DNA of 64,000 nt, from NCBI RefSeq assembly GCF_900104145.1, contig NZ_FNLB01000006.1, positions 3,050,501 through 3,114,500 on the forward strand, given 5' to 3'. Position numbers and translations under genes: made by a program. The DNA comes from Pseudovibrio sp. Tun.PSC04-5.I4 (GTDB taxonomy: Bacteria > Pseudomonadota > Alphaproteobacteria > Rhizobiales > Stappiaceae). Position 1 is the stretch's first letter; each line of letters opens with the position of its first letter. Below the pieces are notes generated by a model. It did no database searches and was not told the origin of the DNA. It saw nothing but the letters and a program-made list of their open reading frames with translations. Shown piece by piece: positions 26,255 through 35,057 of this stretch.

Positions 26255-27073
26255 ATGCTGAAACTATCATCTGAGTCAATTATTGAGGGTAACATTGTTA
26301 AGTGGGGGACAATTGGGGTTGGCCCGCCTTTGGTTGCCATCCACGGTACACCGTTTTCTTCGCAAGTATGGCGCAGGATTGTCCCCCAGCTTGCGGACCG
26401 GCGAACTGTCTATTTCTTTGATCTGTTGGGTTATGGGCAATCTGAGATGCGAGAGGGTCAAGACGTTTCTCTGGGGATGCAGAACAAGGTTATGGTAGCC
26501 TTGTTTAAGGAATGGGGTTTTGATCGACCTGACGTTTTGGCACATGATTTCGGCGGAGCCACCGCCCTTCGAGCCTATTACCTCGACGGACTGCGTTACG
26601 CCTCCCTAACGATTTTCGATGCTGTTGCCTTAGTTCCTTGGGGGTCGCCTTTCGTACAGCACGTACGAAAGCACGAAGAAGGATTCTCTGGCATGCCCGA
26701 CTACATGCACCGTGCGCTTTTGAAGGCCTATTTGCAGACAGCTGTGCATAATCCCTTGTCCGATGAAGCGATGGATCTCTATTGTGCTCCATGGCTTGGG
26801 CCTGTTGGTCAGCCAGCTTTCTATCGCCAGATTGCGCAAATGGACCAAAAGTTCACCGAGGAAATTCAGGCATCATATAGTACTTTGGATTGCCCGGTTA
26901 CAGTACTATGGGGTGAAAATGACACATGGATCCCTTATGAGAAAGGGGAGAGCTTAGCTGCGTTGATTTCAGATCGCCCATGTGTTCCGGTTCCATGTTC
27001 CGGACATCTTGTTCAAGAGGATAGACCGGAAGCCATCATAGCAGCAGTTCTGAACCAAATTACGGAAGCTTGA
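26255..27073 (+). CDS. Alpha/beta hydrolase with aspartate nucleophile
   Basis: A 272-residue alpha/beta-hydrolase. The oxyanion segment is AIHGTPFSS (H30). The nucleophile elbow reads VLAHDFGGATAL, so the nucleophile is D98 rather than Ser, as in haloalkane dehalogenases and epoxide hydrolases. WGENDTWIP and GHLVQED supply the later acid and the catalytic His. The substrate is unknown. It is divergent from an ArsR regulator, which suggests induction by a substrate or stress. Confidence 0.85.
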   Translation: MLKLSSESIIEGNIVKWGTIGVGPPLVAIHGTPFSSQVWRRIVPQLADRRTVYFFDLLGYGQSEMREGQDVSLGMQNKVMVALFKEWGFDRPDVLAHDFGGATALRAYYLDGLRYASLTIFDAVALVPWGSPFVQHVRKHEEGFSGMPDYMHRALLKAYLQTAVHNPLSDEAMDLYCAPWLGPVGQPAFYRQIAQMDQKFTEEIQASYSTLDCPVTVLWGENDTWIPYEKGESLAALISDRPCVPVPCSGHLVQEDRPEAIIAAVLNQITEA

Positions 27074-27150
27074 TGGCCGCTTGGTCTTTGTTGCCGTCAT
27101 CTGAGATGTTGGACCCGACTGTTTTTGGAAAATGTCCTCCAAAAACACAA

Positions 27151-27181
27151 AACGCGATCGCTCGATAGGAGTGATCGCGTT
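27151..27181. terminator. Terminator between the hydrolase gene and cpdR
   Basis: The 9-bp stem AACGCGATC/GATCGCGTT with a 13-base loop is followed by T-rich sequence on the minus strand. A second stem, TTTTTGGA/TCCAAAAA (27122-27145), lies beside it for the plus strand. The flanking genes are convergent. Confidence 0.75.
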
Positions 27182-27208
27182 CAAAATTCTTATGGATGTG
27201 CCAAAGAC

Positions 27209-27601
27209 TTAAGCGACGGCAGTTTTCTCTGAGTTTTCGTCGGCAAGCGCAGCTGAGACTGCCTTGCGGATTTCAACCAGTGAAAACGGCTTGGTTAGAA
27301 CGTCTTTTACGCATTTGCCGACTTCCTCAGACCGTTCACGCTGATCAGCGTACCCAGTCATGAGGAGAATTGGCAGGCCGGGGTAGCGTTGGCTGCTTTG
27401 CATCGCAAGCTCAATCCCGTCCATCTCTGGCATTTTGATGTCAGAGAGGAGAAGGTCGAACTTGCCTTGCTGTTGAAGCAAAACCAGAGCGGCTTCGGCG
27501 CCATCTTCCACGGCTGTTACTTTGTGCCCGTCCAGCTCCAATGCGCGTTTTACAAAGGCGCGGACTGCATCATCGTCTTCCGTTAGAAGTATGTGAGCCA
27601 T
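27209..27601 (-). CDS. cpdR: Cell-cycle response regulator CpdR
   Basis: A 130-residue single-domain receiver protein without an output domain. D54 in LLLSDIKMPEMDG is the phosphorylation site, with the acidic pocket TEDDD near the N-terminus, Thr in LMTGYAD and Lys in LTKPFS. Length and the start MAHILLTEDDD match CpdR, which in Caulobacter and Sinorhizobium directs ClpXP to degrade cell-cycle proteins under control of the CckA-ChpT relay. It is 14 bases downstream of hpt. Confidence 0.9.
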   Translation of the reverse strand: MAHILLTEDDDAVRAFVKRALELDGHKVTAVEDGAEAALVLLQQQGKFDLLLSDIKMPEMDGIELAMQSSQRYPGLPILLMTGYADQRERSEEVGKCVKDVLTKPFSLVEIRKAVSAALADENSEKTAVA

Positions 27602-27615
27602 CGTAGCTCCCCTTT

Positions 27616-28161
27616 TTACGCGTCACCTTCCTGCGGCACGTAGCCGATGAATGGCAACTGTCTCCATGCATGCCCCATGTCCATGCCATAGCCAACAACG
27701 AATTTGTCTGGGCATTCAAACCCAGTGTAGTCCGATTGAATGTCAGCCATCCGGTGGCCCGGTTTGTCCAGGAGTGCAGCTACCCGAACAGACTTCGCGC
27801 CACGCTTGGCAATCATATCGCTTGCAAACCTAAGAGTGCGCCCGGATTCAAGAATGTCATCTACCAAAATGACGTCTCTTCCGGTCACATCGCTTTCGAT
27901 ATCGCGGAGGACTTTTACCTCACCTGACGACACCGTCCCTCTTCCATAACTCGAAAGGTGTAAAAATTCCATTTCCGGAGCGGAACCTGCTCTGTGTAAT
28001 GCACGGGCAAGGTCAGCTGCAAAAATGAAGCTTCCTTTCAGCACCGCAACAACTAGTAGGTCGTGTGGATTGTCCTGTGAGATCGCTTTTGCGATTGCGT
28101 CTACACGCACCGCAATTGCTTCTTCATCAAACAGCACGCGGATTTCCGGAATACCGGTCAT
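27616..28161 (-). CDS. hpt: Hypoxanthine phosphoribosyltransferase
   Basis: A 181-residue purine salvage enzyme that makes IMP (and GMP) from hypoxanthine (and guanine) with PRPP. The PRPP motif VILVDDILESGRTL, the loop LHLSSYGRGTVSSGEVKVL and the C-terminal KFVVGYGMDMGHAWRQLPFIG are as expected. Its ATG overlaps the stop of the zinc-ribbon gene by 4 bases (ATGA), so the two are translationally coupled. Confidence 0.95.
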   Translation of the reverse strand: MTGIPEIRVLFDEEAIAVRVDAIAKAISQDNPHDLLVVAVLKGSFIFAADLARALHRAGSAPEMEFLHLSSYGRGTVSSGEVKVLRDIESDVTGRDVILVDDILESGRTLRFASDMIAKRGAKSVRVAALLDKPGHRMADIQSDYTGFECPDKFVVGYGMDMGHAWRQLPFIGYVPQEGDA

Positions 28162-29123
28162 CTAATGCTCGCTCTTTTTTTCTGGCGCTCTACGAAACGC
28201 AATTGAATGTCGGCGGCTCGCTCTGGCGGATTATTTAGCCGAGCTCTGAACCGGGTTCTATCACCTGGTGCAAGCCTGTCTTCTCGTGGCTCAACTACCC
28301 AGGCGTGTATTTCCTGTGTGTCCTGAGAGCGCAATGCCAGCTTTATGGCCGGAATCAACGTCTCATTCCCTGTAATGTTTTCTACAGTTCCTTCCACGAC
28401 CAGAACGACAGACCCGTCGTCTACTTCTCGGAAGGTTCTTATGTCTTTAAATACAAGACCACGCAGGTTAACGGTCATACCAGCCAACTGGTAAAGACCA
28501 GCCAAATCGGGGAACATTCTTACCGCTTGTTCACGGTATTGTACTGCTGCAAAACAGAGGACAATGGACGCAGCAAGAAGGCTCGATCCCAGCAGGCCTT
28601 TCGCGCTTATAACACCTGATTTGCGGGATGACTTGGATTTTTTTCCGGATCGTCGTTCGCGCCTTTTTGAGGATGCATCAGAGCCTTTGTCCGCATCTTG
28701 GCTCTTCTTCTTATCTGAAGCGGGCTCTTCAGCGGATTTATAGGCATCGTGTGTGCTGGTTGATGACTTTTTTTCCGCGGAGTCACCATCGTAAATATCT
28801 GAATTATCTATATTTTTTGATGCGCGGGGCGCTAAATCGTCTTCAGAAAATGCTTCGTGCTTTGAAGCAGCTATACTGGGATCAGTCAGCTCTTTTTCGT
28901 CAAAGCTTTTAGAAAAATCAGGTTCTCTCTGCACGTTTTGGTAGGTTGAATTGCTGTGTACTTCTGGCTGCAGATCCGGATCTTCAGAAGATTTTTTCTC
29001 GTCTTCCTGAGTGACCTGCCAGATATTCTCACAGCTTGCGCACTTTACTTTTCGGCCTGTACTACCGATTTTGTCGGCTGGGATCTCGTAGGCTGTCTTA
29101 CATTGCGGGCAAATAATTTTCAT
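28158..29123 (-). CDS. Zinc-ribbon (MJ0042-type) membrane protein
   Basis: A protein of about 321 residues. The N-terminal MJ0042 zinc ribbon has the pairs CPQCKTAYEIP and KCASCENIWQV. A long charged, Ser/Asp/Lys-rich disordered part follows (about 40-165), then one membrane segment (about 175-195) and a C-terminal domain with VEGTVENITGNETLIPAIKLALR, resembling the DUF3426-like ends of such proteins. The start MKIICPQC (29123) puts the ribbon at the N-terminus; the open frame upstream adds 31 unlikely residues. Such proteins are common near ftsE/ftsX in Hyphomicrobiales; the role is unknown. It is divergent from ftsE. Confidence 0.82.
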   Translation of the reverse strand: MKIICPQCKTAYEIPADKIGSTGRKVKCASCENIWQVTQEDEKKSSEDPDLQPEVHSNSTYQNVQREPDFSKSFDEKELTDPSIAASKHEAFSEDDLAPRASKNIDNSDIYDGDSAEKKSSTSTHDAYKSAEEPASDKKKSQDADKGSDASSKRRERRSGKKSKSSRKSGVISAKGLLGSSLLAASIVLCFAAVQYREQAVRMFPDLAGLYQLAGMTVNLRGLVFKDIRTFREVDDGSVVLVVEGTVENITGNETLIPAIKLALRSQDTQEIHAWVVEPREDRLAPGDRTRFRARLNNPPERAADIQLRFVERQKKRASIR

Positions 29124-29445
29124 CGAGCGTGATCCTAGAGCCTCCAGATAAGCGTAAGGCGTTTTGGAGTATCCAATTTGTCTGATTCTGACTAGCTCAT
29201 AACATGGAAGCTTCAAGTCAGTTTGAATGTCTAGACTTAAATCTCTAAGGGCAAGAGGACATCTATATACTTAATGAAGTGTTAATTTATTCAGGGGATA
29301 TCCAGTGGGGTGAACTGCTTAAATTTATGAGAGTAAGTGCAGTAGAAATTTGAATGCGGGAAAGATATTTTTTAGAGTGATTTGCACGAGTTTAGCCTCA
29401 ATGTTCTGATAGGTTAAAACTTAACATCTGGTAGGGGAATTTTCG
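29124..29445. other. Intergenic region between divergent zinc-ribbon gene and ftsE
   Basis: 322 AT-rich bases with no gene. Promoters for both directions should lie here. TTAA words occur several times (for example near 29282 and 29415), but none has the TTAA-N7-TTAA spacing, so no CtrA site is called. Confidence 0.4.
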
Positions 29446-30105
29446 GTGATACGCTTTGAGAATGTGGGACTTCGGTATGGAATGGGCCCCGAAGTGCTTC
29501 GGGATTTAACCTTTTCCATTGAGCCGCAGTCCTTTCAGTTTCTCACCGGCCCTTCCGGTGCTGGCAAGACGAGCTTACTGCGTTTGCTTTTCCTCTCCAT
29601 GAGACCAACACGCGGACTTATTTCTGTCTTCGGCAAGGACACGACGAGGATTGCCAAAAATGAGTTGCCGTCTATGCGCCGTCGGATCGGTGTGGTTTTT
29701 CAAGACTTCCGCTTGCTGGATCACCTCACAACCTATGAGAATGTGGCGCTTCCGCACCGTGTTGCTGGTAAGTATGAGGCTGAATACCGCCCGGATGTGG
29801 AAGATCTGTTGAAATGGGTGGGGCTTGGTGAGCGGATGCATGTGCTTCCTCCTGTTCTTTCTGGTGGGGAGAAGCAGCGTGCTGCAATTGCCCGTGCGTT
29901 GATTACACGCCCTGAAGTTTTGCTGGCAGATGAGCCCACAGGTAATGTGGACCCTCCACTGGCGCGCCGTTTGCTGCGTTTGTTTATTGAGCTGAACCGG
30001 CTGGGGACATCTGTTGTGATCGCAACGCATGACTTTCATTTGCTGGAACAGGTTGAAGCTCGACATCTGGTTCTCAACGATGGGCGGTTGGCTGTACATG
30101 ACTGA
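29446..30105 (+). CDS. ftsE: Cell division ATP-binding protein FtsE
   Basis: A 219-residue ABC ATPase. Walker A is GPSGAGKTS (residues 35-43), the signature is LSGGEKQR and Walker B is VLLADEPTGN. FtsE with FtsX signals across the inner membrane to activate peptidoglycan hydrolases during division. The start is GTG. The ftsX start lies inside its last codons (8-base overlap). Confidence 0.95.
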   Translation: MIRFENVGLRYGMGPEVLRDLTFSIEPQSFQFLTGPSGAGKTSLLRLLFLSMRPTRGLISVFGKDTTRIAKNELPSMRRRIGVVFQDFRLLDHLTTYENVALPHRVAGKYEAEYRPDVEDLLKWVGLGERMHVLPPVLSGGEKQRAAIARALITRPEVLLADEPTGNVDPPLARRLLRLFIELNRLGTSVVIATHDFHLLEQVEARHLVLNDGRLAVHD

Positions 30106-31177
30106 TCATCAGCAAAGAACAGAACCGCCTATGACGGCGTCAGGTTCTCCGAGTGGCGGACAAACCAAGAGTGCAGGAGCAAAGAAGGCTCCGGTGCGCG
30201 GCAAGCCTTCTCGGCCCACTGGAAAGCCAAAGAATCCCAAAGCGGCAAGACCGAAAAAATCTCTAAAGTTAAGACGATTACGCAAATCAGCGCCGATTGT
30301 GCCGCCTCAGGCGATCTCTGGTCAGGCGCTGATGCTTGTTGTTGCCATTATGAGTTTTTTGGCCTGCCTTACGGTTGGCTTTGTTTCTATCGTCAATGAT
30401 GCTGCCAATGACTGGACCAGTGAGCTTGTCAGGGAAGTGACTGTTCAGATCCGCCCGGTAGATGGCGTTAATATGCTGCAGGAGATTGACCGAACGCTGG
30501 CGCTGGTTCGTGAGTTTCCCGGAATAGGGGATGCGCGCGCACTTTCTGATGAAGAAACCAAGGAACTGCTTCAACCTTGGCTTGGCGCGGGTTTGGTGCT
30601 GGAAGACCTTCCTATCCCCCGTTTGGTACTGGTGCAGATCAGTGATCCGGAACTGTTGAACCTTGCTGAAATGAAAGCACAGATTGAGCAGGATATTCGT
30701 GCTGCCTCTGTTGATGACCACCGTGTGTGGAACCGTCAACTTTCTGCTATGGCCAATACTGCGGTTTTTGTCGGGTTTGGCATTTTGGTCCTTGTTCTGT
30801 TTTCCATGGTACTTTCGGTTATCTTTGCGACGCAGGCAGCCATGTCTGGAAACAAGGATGTGGTTGAGGTTTTGCACTTTGTTGGTGCGGAGGTCAGCTT
30901 TATTGCCTCCGAGTTTCAGCGGCACTTTCTGTTGCTCGGCCTCAAAGGAGGCGTAATTGGCGGTGCTATTGCCTCGATCAGTTTTCTACTTATCGGATTC
31001 TTCGGTGGTTCAGATGAGATTTCCGTAGGAGGAAATCAGGTTCAAGCGTTGTTTGGTTCGGTGAATGTAAGTGCTGTCGGATACCTGGGAATTATTGCCG
31101 TTGTGGGGCTGGTAGCTGTTTTGACAGCCTTGACCTCGCGCCTTGCCGTGCATAGACACCTTGCAAACATGGGTTAG
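30098..31177 (+). CDS. ftsX: Cell division permease FtsX
   Basis: A protein of about 359 residues. A long basic cytoplasmic N-terminus rich in Lys, Pro and Ala (about 1-65) is followed by a membrane segment (about 80-100), a periplasmic domain of about 110 residues and three more membrane segments, the FtsX topology. ALVREFPGIGDARALS lies in the periplasmic part. ATG 30098 (MTDHQQ) overlaps the ftsE end; an ATG at 30131 is the alternative. Confidence 0.93.
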   Translation: MTDHQQRTEPPMTASGSPSGGQTKSAGAKKAPVRGKPSRPTGKPKNPKAARPKKSLKLRRLRKSAPIVPPQAISGQALMLVVAIMSFLACLTVGFVSIVNDAANDWTSELVREVTVQIRPVDGVNMLQEIDRTLALVREFPGIGDARALSDEETKELLQPWLGAGLVLEDLPIPRLVLVQISDPELLNLAEMKAQIEQDIRAASVDDHRVWNRQLSAMANTAVFVGFGILVLVLFSMVLSVIFATQAAMSGNKDVVEVLHFVGAEVSFIASEFQRHFLLLGLKGGVIGGAIASISFLLIGFFGGSDEISVGGNQVQALFGSVNVSAVGYLGIIAVVGLVAVLTALTSRLAVHRHLANMG

Positions 31178-31266
31178 AAAACTGATTTTTTCATTTTTCT
31201 GAAAATCTGGTATGTAAGTGGAAAGAACATACCTCGCCTTGTGGCGGTGATCCTATACGTCACAAT

Positions 31267-31986
31267 ATGGAGTTATTGTTGATTACTCGCGAAACAACAG
31301 CAAATGCTGAAGCTTCAAGAGAGCAAGAGGCGATGGTTGGTTGCATGAAAAAACGTGTGGGCATCAGGTTGTTTGTTGTGCGCAGCGCTCGAACTTTTTC
31401 GCTCCTGGTCTTGTTCGGATGTGTGGCCTTTGTGGCCGGCTTTCTTTGGTTTGTGGAAGTTCTGCAGCCCGCGGTTCAAACTGTGACGCCTAAACATGCT
31501 GATGGCATTGTCGTTCTCACCGGTGGCCGTGACCGAATTTCGCAAAGCTTGGACCTTCTTGAAGTTGGAAGCGCAAAGCGGCTTTTGATTTCTGGCGTTC
31601 ATCCTGCGACCAGCGCAAAACAGATTGCGCGATTGAACTCAAAGCGCATGTGGTTGTTTGATTGCTGTGTCGATTTGGACCGAAAAGCTCTAAATACGAT
31701 CGGCAATGCAGAGGAAACAGCCAATTGGGTGCGAGAAAATGATTTTAATTCTCTGCTTGTCGTAACCAGCGCCTACCACATGCCTAGAGCACTGGCAGAA
31801 CTACAAGTTCGCCTGCCTAAAGTTGAGCTTTATCCTAACCCTGTCTACCATAAAGAGCTGGATTTGGAGCGGTGGTACGAAAGTTCTTCAACAACAACGC
31901 TTCTCCTGCGTGAATATGTGAAGTATATCGTCGTTCGGCTGCGGGTTGAGCTGGGTATCGGATTTCCTGTAAATCGGTCCTCTTGA
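31267..31986 (+). CDS. YdcF/DUF218 family protein
   Basis: A 239-residue protein with one N-terminal membrane segment (about 40-62) and a DUF218 domain: ADGIVVLTGGRDRIS, GSAKRLLISG, NAEETANWVREN and SLLVVTSAYHMPRALAEL. Family members include ElyC/SanA-type proteins linked to envelope carbohydrate metabolism. It follows ftsX by about 90 bases and precedes plsC, a conserved order. MKKRVGIRL (31345) is an alternative start. Confidence 0.88.
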   Translation: MELLLITRETTANAEASREQEAMVGCMKKRVGIRLFVVRSARTFSLLVLFGCVAFVAGFLWFVEVLQPAVQTVTPKHADGIVVLTGGRDRISQSLDLLEVGSAKRLLISGVHPATSAKQIARLNSKRMWLFDCCVDLDRKALNTIGNAEETANWVRENDFNSLLVVTSAYHMPRALAELQVRLPKVELYPNPVYHKELDLERWYESSSTTTLLLREYVKYIVVRLRVELGIGFPVNRSS

Positions 31987-32050
31987 ATTCGTGAGATGAA
32001 ATTTTATTTGCCTTGGCAGAGTGCCATGCGGAAATGGTTGTGAAGGTCCT

Positions 32051-32830
32051 ATGCTCCTCCTGCGTTCTATCCTCTTTAATGTGCTTTTTTACACCAGCAC
32101 TTTGTTCATCACGATCAGTTGCTCGTTCCTGTTCTTGCTTCCTGTTCGGTATTGTTGGTGGCTTCTGCCAATGTGGAGCCGTGTAGAAAAATTTCTTCTG
32201 CACTGGGTTGGCGGAGTCAAATCCGAAATTACTGGTTTGGAAAACCTGCCAAAATCTGGCTGCATTATCGTTTCCAAGCATCAGTCCGCTTGGGAAACCT
32301 TTGCGCTTTCCGAATATTATCGCCAGCCAACCTTTATTATGAAGCGTGAGCTTCGCTATGTTCCGTTTTTCGGCTGGTACCTGATGAAATTTCGTCAGAT
32401 CCCGGTTGATCGTGGCAAAAAAGGTAAAGCACTCTCTGCGATGGGTAAGAGAGCGGCTCAGGCAATCGCTGAAGGCCGTAACATTATCATCTACCCAGAA
32501 GGGACGCGCCGTGCCGCTGGAGCTGAACCGCAATACAAATATGGTATCGTGCATCTCTACAAGACGCTGAATTGTCCTGTTGTTCCTATTGCGCTGAACT
32601 CAGGTGTTTACTGGCCTCGCCATCGATTTTTCCGTTTTCCGGGCACGATCAAAGCAGAGATCCTCAAGCCGATTGAGCCTGGATTGAAGCCTGAAGAGTT
32701 CTTCCGACTTTTGAAAGATCAAATCGAGACAGCTTCTGACCGTCTTCTTGATGAATCAGAAAAAGCGACACCGGATAACATCATCATCAAAGAAGCTCGT
32801 GGATTGCAGGCAGAATATAAGAAAAAATAA
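32051..32830 (+). CDS. plsC: 1-acyl-sn-glycerol-3-phosphate acyltransferase
   Basis: A protein of about 259 residues that acylates lysophosphatidate to phosphatidate at the inner membrane. The N-terminal hydrophobic region (5-40) is followed by the acyltransferase motif SKHQSAWETFA, an HX4E variant of the usual HX4D, and by IIYPEGTRRAAG and CPVVPIALNSG. MLLLRS (32051) is preferred to the upstream frame extension because it begins directly with the hydrophobic region. It ends the ftsEX-ydcF-plsC group at a strong terminator. Confidence 0.93.
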   Translation: MLLLRSILFNVLFYTSTLFITISCSFLFLLPVRYCWWLLPMWSRVEKFLLHWVGGVKSEITGLENLPKSGCIIVSKHQSAWETFALSEYYRQPTFIMKRELRYVPFFGWYLMKFRQIPVDRGKKGKALSAMGKRAAQAIAEGRNIIIYPEGTRRAAGAEPQYKYGIVHLYKTLNCPVVPIALNSGVYWPRHRFFRFPGTIKAEILKPIEPGLKPEEFFRLLKDQIETASDRLLDESEKATPDNIIIKEARGLQAEYKKK

Positions 32831-32866
32831 AGAATTTACGTGGAAATCAGGTGTTCCAAAGGAAGT

Positions 32867-32901
32867 AAGTCGCGTTTGCCTTAAAGGCGGCTTCTTTTTT
32901 T
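32867..32901 (+). terminator. Rho-independent terminator after plsC
   Basis: AAGTCGC pairs with GCGGCTT (one G-T pair) with an inner GCC/GGC stem, followed by C and seven Ts. Confidence 0.8.
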
Positions 32902-32955
32902 GGCAATGATTTGGCTCAGGTTGTAAGTTGTTCATAGTTTGTTCTATAAAGTAAT

Positions 32956-33360
32956 ATGGTAAATAGCAGGAGAAATCAGGAGAGTGCGTTGCAGTACTCA
33001 TTGTTCGATGATCACTTGCCGAGTGGGAGGCCCCCCCGTGTCTCGGAGGAGCTGGGAGTTGGTAGCCAGTTTAAGTACTGGTCTGGCACATCTGGCCAAA
33101 GATACCTGTTTTCTCGGATTTTGCCTGAAGAGGTGAAAGACTATGCAGAAAATCTGGTTCTGATCATGGACACGCGAAGCGCAGTAGTTATTTGGCTCGG
33201 GTTTGTTGGAATACAAATCGAAAAGAACCCAATGCCTGCTGTTAAGTCTTCGCATGAGGCTTATGTGCACCTGCTTGCAGAAGACAGTGAAGAGCGGGAT
33301 CGCGCTCAAAATGATCTGCGAACAGGCATATTCTCCTACATCAAGCCTGAGAGTGAATAG
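32956..33360 (+). CDS. Hypothetical protein, 134 residues
   Basis: No family recognised. A soluble protein with an N-terminal polar part (SLFDDHLPSGRPPR), a central segment SGQRYLFSRILPEEVKDYAENLVLIMD, a hydrophobic strand AVVIWLGFVGI and an acidic C-terminus. Two starts are possible: ATG at 32956, or TTG at 32989, which has GGAGAG seven bases upstream (MQYSLFDDH). Its base composition is like its neighbours. It is convergent with the ChaC-type gene, 11 bases apart. Confidence 0.6.
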   Translation: MVNSRRNQESALQYSLFDDHLPSGRPPRVSEELGVGSQFKYWSGTSGQRYLFSRILPEEVKDYAENLVLIMDTRSAVVIWLGFVGIQIEKNPMPAVKSSHEAYVHLLAEDSEERDRAQNDLRTGIFSYIKPESE

Positions 33361-33371
33361 GCACAGGACTT

Positions 33372-33896
33372 TTAGTTTGAAAGTTCTTTTGCCAGCCATT
33401 CGACGCTCTGGTCTTTAATTCCCATCTCTTTCATGTGCGCATGAGTATTTAAAACATACTCTGGATTCGCACCGGACTGACCCACGGCCCCCTTTACAAT
33501 CTCCAATTGTTGCGCAAGAGGTAGTGCACCTGCGTATTGCTCGTGAGTCCTATCAGCGACGAAGGTAACGGCTCTAACTTTTGTGCCTTCATCGTCCAGT
33601 AAGCGGAGACGTCTGTGCGTTTCTTTGTAAACCATTGTCTGCTGTTCGCGCTCACGAAGGTATTGCAGTGTTTTTTCTGCTTGTTCGGGCGCGATTTTAA
33701 ATGCCATGCCAATACAAGCTCCGCCTTTATCCAGCCCAAATACGAGGCCAGGATTGTCCTGAGTTCCGCGGTGAACCCATGAATAAACGCAGAGAGATCT
33801 ATGCACGCCATGCAAAATTGCCGGCACAGCTTGCTCAAAAGAAAACCCTGGCCGCCAAATTAGTGAGCCGTAGCCAAATATCCATAAATTTCGCAT
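33372..33896 (-). CDS. ChaC-type gamma-glutamylcyclotransferase
   Basis: A 174-residue enzyme expected to split glutathione into 5-oxoproline and Cys-Gly. The N-terminal substrate loop WIFGYGSLIWRPGF and the segment YSWVHRGTQDNPGLVFGLD match ChaC. The catalytic Glu lies in the stretch YLREREQQTMVY. It is close to full ChaC length. Confidence 0.9.
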   Translation of the reverse strand: MRNLWIFGYGSLIWRPGFSFEQAVPAILHGVHRSLCVYSWVHRGTQDNPGLVFGLDKGGACIGMAFKIAPEQAEKTLQYLREREQQTMVYKETHRRLRLLDDEGTKVRAVTFVADRTHEQYAGALPLAQQLEIVKGAVGQSGANPEYVLNTHAHMKEMGIKDQSVEWLAKELSN

Positions 33897-33992
33897 AACT
33901 ATTTTCTCGTAGACTTTGTAGATATACCTCGCCTATCAGGCTCGTAATCAGCATGCAACTCACAAGCAGCATGAGAGCGTAACGGAGAACAT

Positions 33993-35036
33993 ATGACTGA
34001 AACAAAGGTAGCTCGACCCCCAAAGAAGTCGGCGTATTTCGTTTTGGCGACTTTGGTCGTCCTTATAATCGGTGGGTGGTCTGTATACTGGGCGGTGGGA
34101 CGCGGTGTTGTTTCTGACGTCATTCGGAATGGAGTAAAGGTCGCTGAAGCCAAAGGCGGAAGCCTTGAGTGTGGTAATCAGGAGCTGGGGGGATACCCCT
34201 TCCGGTTTGAATTGACGTGTACGCCTTTCCGCATGGATAAAGATGGAGAGTGGTACTTTTTCAAAGAGTTACGCGGTGTTGCGCTTGCCTATAATCCTAC
34301 ACATGTGATTTTTGAGGCGGATGGCCCAGCTGAGGCGAACTTTGGTCAGCAAGGGCCTGCGTACTCTGCCAATTGGAAAACGGCTCAGGCCAGTGTTGTT
34401 GCTGAAAGCAATAAACCGGCGCAGATTGATGCCGTTTTCAAGGAACCAAAGCTGACTTACACCATTGGTGATCAGTCTGTTGAGATGACCGCGGATTTGA
34501 CCGAAGCGCATTTGCGCCGGGTTGAAGGCGATGACAATGCTCTCGATTTTGCGGTGCTCGTGAATGGGCTTTCTGCGGGCCAGATATCTAGTGCTGTCCC
34601 AATCGATATCAGCCTTGTGATGCAATTGCCTGAGGGCGCACAGCTGCTAGATGGCAAAGTTCGCACTATTGCTGATTTGTTGGTTGATGAAGAGCTAAAG
34701 GTCAACGTCTCATCACTGCAGCTGAAAAGCGGCGAGTTTTCCATCAATACGGGTGGTGATTTGGTGTTTGACCGTCAGGGACGGTTGAGCGGTACATTGC
34801 CGTTGGTGATCACCGGCATTCATCAGCTGGAAGAAGCCTTGAAGCCGTTCTTCCCTCCGGGATCAAAGACGCTTCAGACATTACAGAAAACGGCTCTGAG
34901 TATTGGTCGTGGAAGTGCTGTGAATGGTGTGCCGACTTTGAAGATCCCTGTGACAATTGAAAATGGCCGGGCGCGTATTGCGTTCTTTGACCTTGGGCCA
35001 GTGCCAAAGTTGATCCTAAAAGAAAGCGGCTCCTAG
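33993..35036 (+). CDS. DUF2125 family protein
   Basis: A 347-residue protein. A basic N-terminus and one membrane segment (about 12-33) anchor a large periplasmic domain. The segment LECGNQELGGYPFRFELTC and later repeats of beta-type sequence match DUF2125, a family of alphaproteobacterial envelope proteins of unknown function. GGAG precedes the ATG by seven bases. It is divergent from the ChaC-type gene and ends at a hairpin. Confidence 0.83.
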   Translation: MTETKVARPPKKSAYFVLATLVVLIIGGWSVYWAVGRGVVSDVIRNGVKVAEAKGGSLECGNQELGGYPFRFELTCTPFRMDKDGEWYFFKELRGVALAYNPTHVIFEADGPAEANFGQQGPAYSANWKTAQASVVAESNKPAQIDAVFKEPKLTYTIGDQSVEMTADLTEAHLRRVEGDDNALDFAVLVNGLSAGQISSAVPIDISLVMQLPEGAQLLDGKVRTIADLLVDEELKVNVSSLQLKSGEFSINTGGDLVFDRQGRLSGTLPLVITGIHQLEEALKPFFPPGSKTLQTLQKTALSIGRGSAVNGVPTLKIPVTIENGRARIAFFDLGPVPKLILKESGS

Positions 35037-35047
35037 GAACCGCTTTC
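35022..35047. terminator. Hairpin over the end of the DUF2125 gene
   Basis: GAAAGCGG/CCGCTTTC with a 10-base loop contains the stop codon of the DUF2125 gene and lies before the convergent GNAT gene. There is no long T run. Confidence 0.5.
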
Positions 35048-35057
35048 AGAAATTGCT

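Noticed and set aside
29217..29445. CtrA box before ftsE
   Set aside because: TTAA words are present but never with the 7-base spacing.
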